NCBI GenBank assembly: GCA_039545315.1
Contig: BCIM01000013.1
Coordinates: 434,001 to 498,000, forward strand
Reading direction: 5' to 3'
DNA: 64,000 nt
From: Kondoa malvinella
Lineage: Eukaryota; Basidiomycota; Agaricostilbomycetes; Agaricostilbales; Kondoaceae
Shown one piece after another: positions 62,301-64,000 of this stretch. The notes below the pieces were generated by a model. That model saw only the letters and a program-made list of their open reading frames with translations. It did not search any database and was not told where the DNA came from. The position numbers were made by a program, and so were the translations under genes. The stretch's first letter is position 1, and each line of letters begins with the position of its first letter.

Positions 62301-62867
62301 ACTGGTCGTGCTTAGTGTTAAAGAGCTTTTGTGTCAAGATTGTGTTTTTCCAAGGCGAGGTCTTGGCAAACCGGCAACAGTAACCGGCCACTTGCTTGGA
62401 GAGAAGAAGGGAAGAAGAGAAGCACAGCAGCTGAGCGCACTGGATTCGATCAAGCCTGGCAGTGCATGATGAAATGAAAATGATAAGAAGGGGAGAAAAC
62501 ACGGTCAGCCGAGTAGGCTGTTGGTATCTGCAAGAGCGACTGCTCGTATGACTTGCAGTGTCGCATCGCCAAGTCGCATCGGTGGTCATCTGCAAGACAC
62601 AGCGAAAGCAAAGATGCACAGCACAGCGCCCACGCACGCACGACCCTTTCGTTATACCCCTAATTGCTTGAGTGGGTAATTTACTAATTCATTGGATGTC
62701 ATTGTTGTGCGCTCATTTGGATGCGTGATTAAGGCTGTCTCCGCGCGATGTGGACAAGTCATTATACATTCTTAGATTGATTGAAATCACAAAGATCCGA
62801 ATATGCGACACTGAAACAGTTGACATCTACATCTACAACACAAACAGGAACCTGAGATGATAGCTCA
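62301..62867. promoter_or_regulatory. Upstream region of the ENA ATPase gene
   Basis: 567 bases between the RAD16 stop and the ENA start, containing no supported gene. Because both neighbours are on the minus strand, this is the RAD16 3' UTR plus the ENA promoter. Purine-rich runs near 62395–62500 may belong to the ENA leader. Confidence 0.5.
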
Positions 62868-64000
62868 TCAGTCATCATGTAGGCCCATGCAAGAGACAAC
62901 CGACCTAAGATCCTCTGGAGTGAGTCGACCCAGTGCTTCAGAGTCACCAAAAGCAGCGCCAATCTGTAAAGCAAACATCAGCGACGCAAGGCACTGACTG
63001 CTAGAACGCGCCATAGACTCCTTTTTCTTTTGCAAGTCCAAGATACGAGACTCGATGCTGTTCTCGATAATGAGGCGTTTGACAGTGACCGGACGTCGTT
63101 GTCCGATGCGGTGAATGCGATCCATTGCTGTTGCTTAACGTAAACTCGTGACAGTTTTCCTGGCGCGAATGAACTCACCCTGATACTCCACAGCGGGCTG
63201 GAAGAAAAATCTGTGAGTACAAACAATTTGAGCGTAAAGATAGACTGACGTTCCACCAAGGCTAGAGGGAACCAGGTCAGCAAGCTGGACTTGGACAAGA
63301 ATGGATAGACCCACATCACAAATGAAAACGTGACTAGCTTCAGTCAAATTAAGAGCAACTCCGCCGGCCTTGATGCTATAATCAATTGTTTTCAGCCGAG
63401 GCACACTGCCTGCACGAGGGTACCTACCTGAGCAAGAAAACAGAGACGTCGACATTGTCCACTACGCATGCCATAACGATTAGTGACGGATGCTTGTGTG
63501 AAATGGCTTCACGGACTAAAGTATCGGACAGTCCTGTCTCGCTAGAGAACGAACCTCTCAGCAAGAGAAACAAGACTGGTTGCGTTGCGCTCACAGCTTC
63601 AGGCGTCATGGAGCCTTGCAACCGAGCAGTCTTGAATCCAGACAGCTGAAGCCTTCGAGCGACAAGATCAAGGAAGCTCGTGGATTGCGCAAACACCAAC
63701 GACTTGGCTGAATGGTTGTCGGATTTGAGTTTGGCCAGCTCTTCAACTAGAGCTTCGATCTTAGTTGATGTGCGCCATTTGGTAGGGTCGATACGATCCA
63801 GAATGCCTTGACGAGCGACTTTGGCACCGTCGACTTCCAGAGACGGTGCGTCCAAGTTGATGGTCAAGGGCAGATGGCAGACGACGCATTCTGGAGCATT
63901 GTCCGTACCAGTACCCTCTACGATAGGACGGACACATTCTGCAGTGCAAGGTGGATAGGTCAGTCGATGCAGCCGAAACAAAGTATGAGCGTACCGCGAC
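62868..64000 (-). CDS. RAD16: RAD16-like SNF2/RING DNA-repair ATPase (5' part outside window)
   Basis: Only the C-terminal part lies in the window. It begins with the end of the RING finger (APECVVCHLPLTINLDAPSL, near 63860), then DRIDPTKWRTSTKIEALVEE with LVFAQSTSFLDLVARRLQ (helicase motif IV region, near 63660–63800), and the terminal helicase motifs RLQGSMTPE and DRIHRIGQRRPVTVKRLIIE with NSIESRILDLQKKKE (63130–63010). It ends GRLTPEDLRSVV…MGLHDD at 62868. The RING-linker wording is characteristic of Rad16, which with Rad7 and Elc1 acts in global-genome nucleotide excision repair and as an E3 ligase. The remaining N-terminal SNF2 half should lie to the right. Confidence 0.9.

Overview
The window is nuclear DNA from a filamentous or dimorphic fungus, most likely a basidiomycete. 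Nearly every gene is cut by short GT–AG introns of about 40–70 bases, genes lie only 75–500 bases apart, and the products are typically fungal: complex I 30 kDa subunit, EFG1, SPO22/ZIP4, SRP68, MPE1, an ENA-type Na+ ATPase, a glyoxal oxidase and a DRS2-type flippase. The species cannot be named from sequence alone. I place about 30 protein-coding genes, two of them cut by the window ends. No tRNA, rRNA, transposon or CRISPR array was seen. Exon joins were worked out by eye from reading frame, GT/AG and branch-point-like motifs; outer coordinates are more secure than inner ones.

Layout. 1–3000 (+): 3' part of a ClC chloride channel. 3091–4941 (-): unknown disordered protein. 5177–7601 (-): GPI-anchored glyoxal oxidase, separated by a 1 kb shared upstream region from an MFS transporter (8652–10604, +). 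10759–12719 (+): RWD/DUF1115 protein and an unknown protein. 12930–14301 (-) and 14377–14884 (+): ferrochelatase and mitochondrial ribosomal protein S16, divergent, 75 bases apart. 15415–16520 (+): SPOUT RNA methyltransferase. 16737–17909 (-) and 18064–18808 (+): mitochondrial rhomboid protease and EFG1. 18999–19557 (+): small unknown. 19790–21811 (-): SR-protein kinase; 22791–24832 (+): subtilisin-like protease. 25349–30278 (+): P4-ATPase. 30389–32162 (-): RRM protein. 33346–34917 (+): saccharopine-dehydrogenase-like oxidoreductase. 35023–36787 (-): PA-TM-RING ubiquitin ligase. 37062–38636: two tiny genes and a Ser/Thr-rich membrane protein.

From 38979 to the right end every recognised gene is on the minus strand: ZIP4, an HNH-like gene, an unknown gene ('gene X'), SRP68, complex I 30 kDa, MPE1, a large disordered protein, ENA ATPase and RAD16.

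The most unusual structure is at 42460–45616. The 3' end of gene X exists twice as 654-base direct repeats with 588 bases identical. Between the copies lies an intact 490-codon gene with an HNH-endonuclease-like N-terminus. The copy nearer gene X completes it in frame; the far copy is a headless relic abutting the ZIP4 start codon. This is the arrangement expected if a mobile endonuclease gene arrived together with a replacement 3' end for its host gene, or if a segmental duplication carried it in. It deserves the first follow-up.
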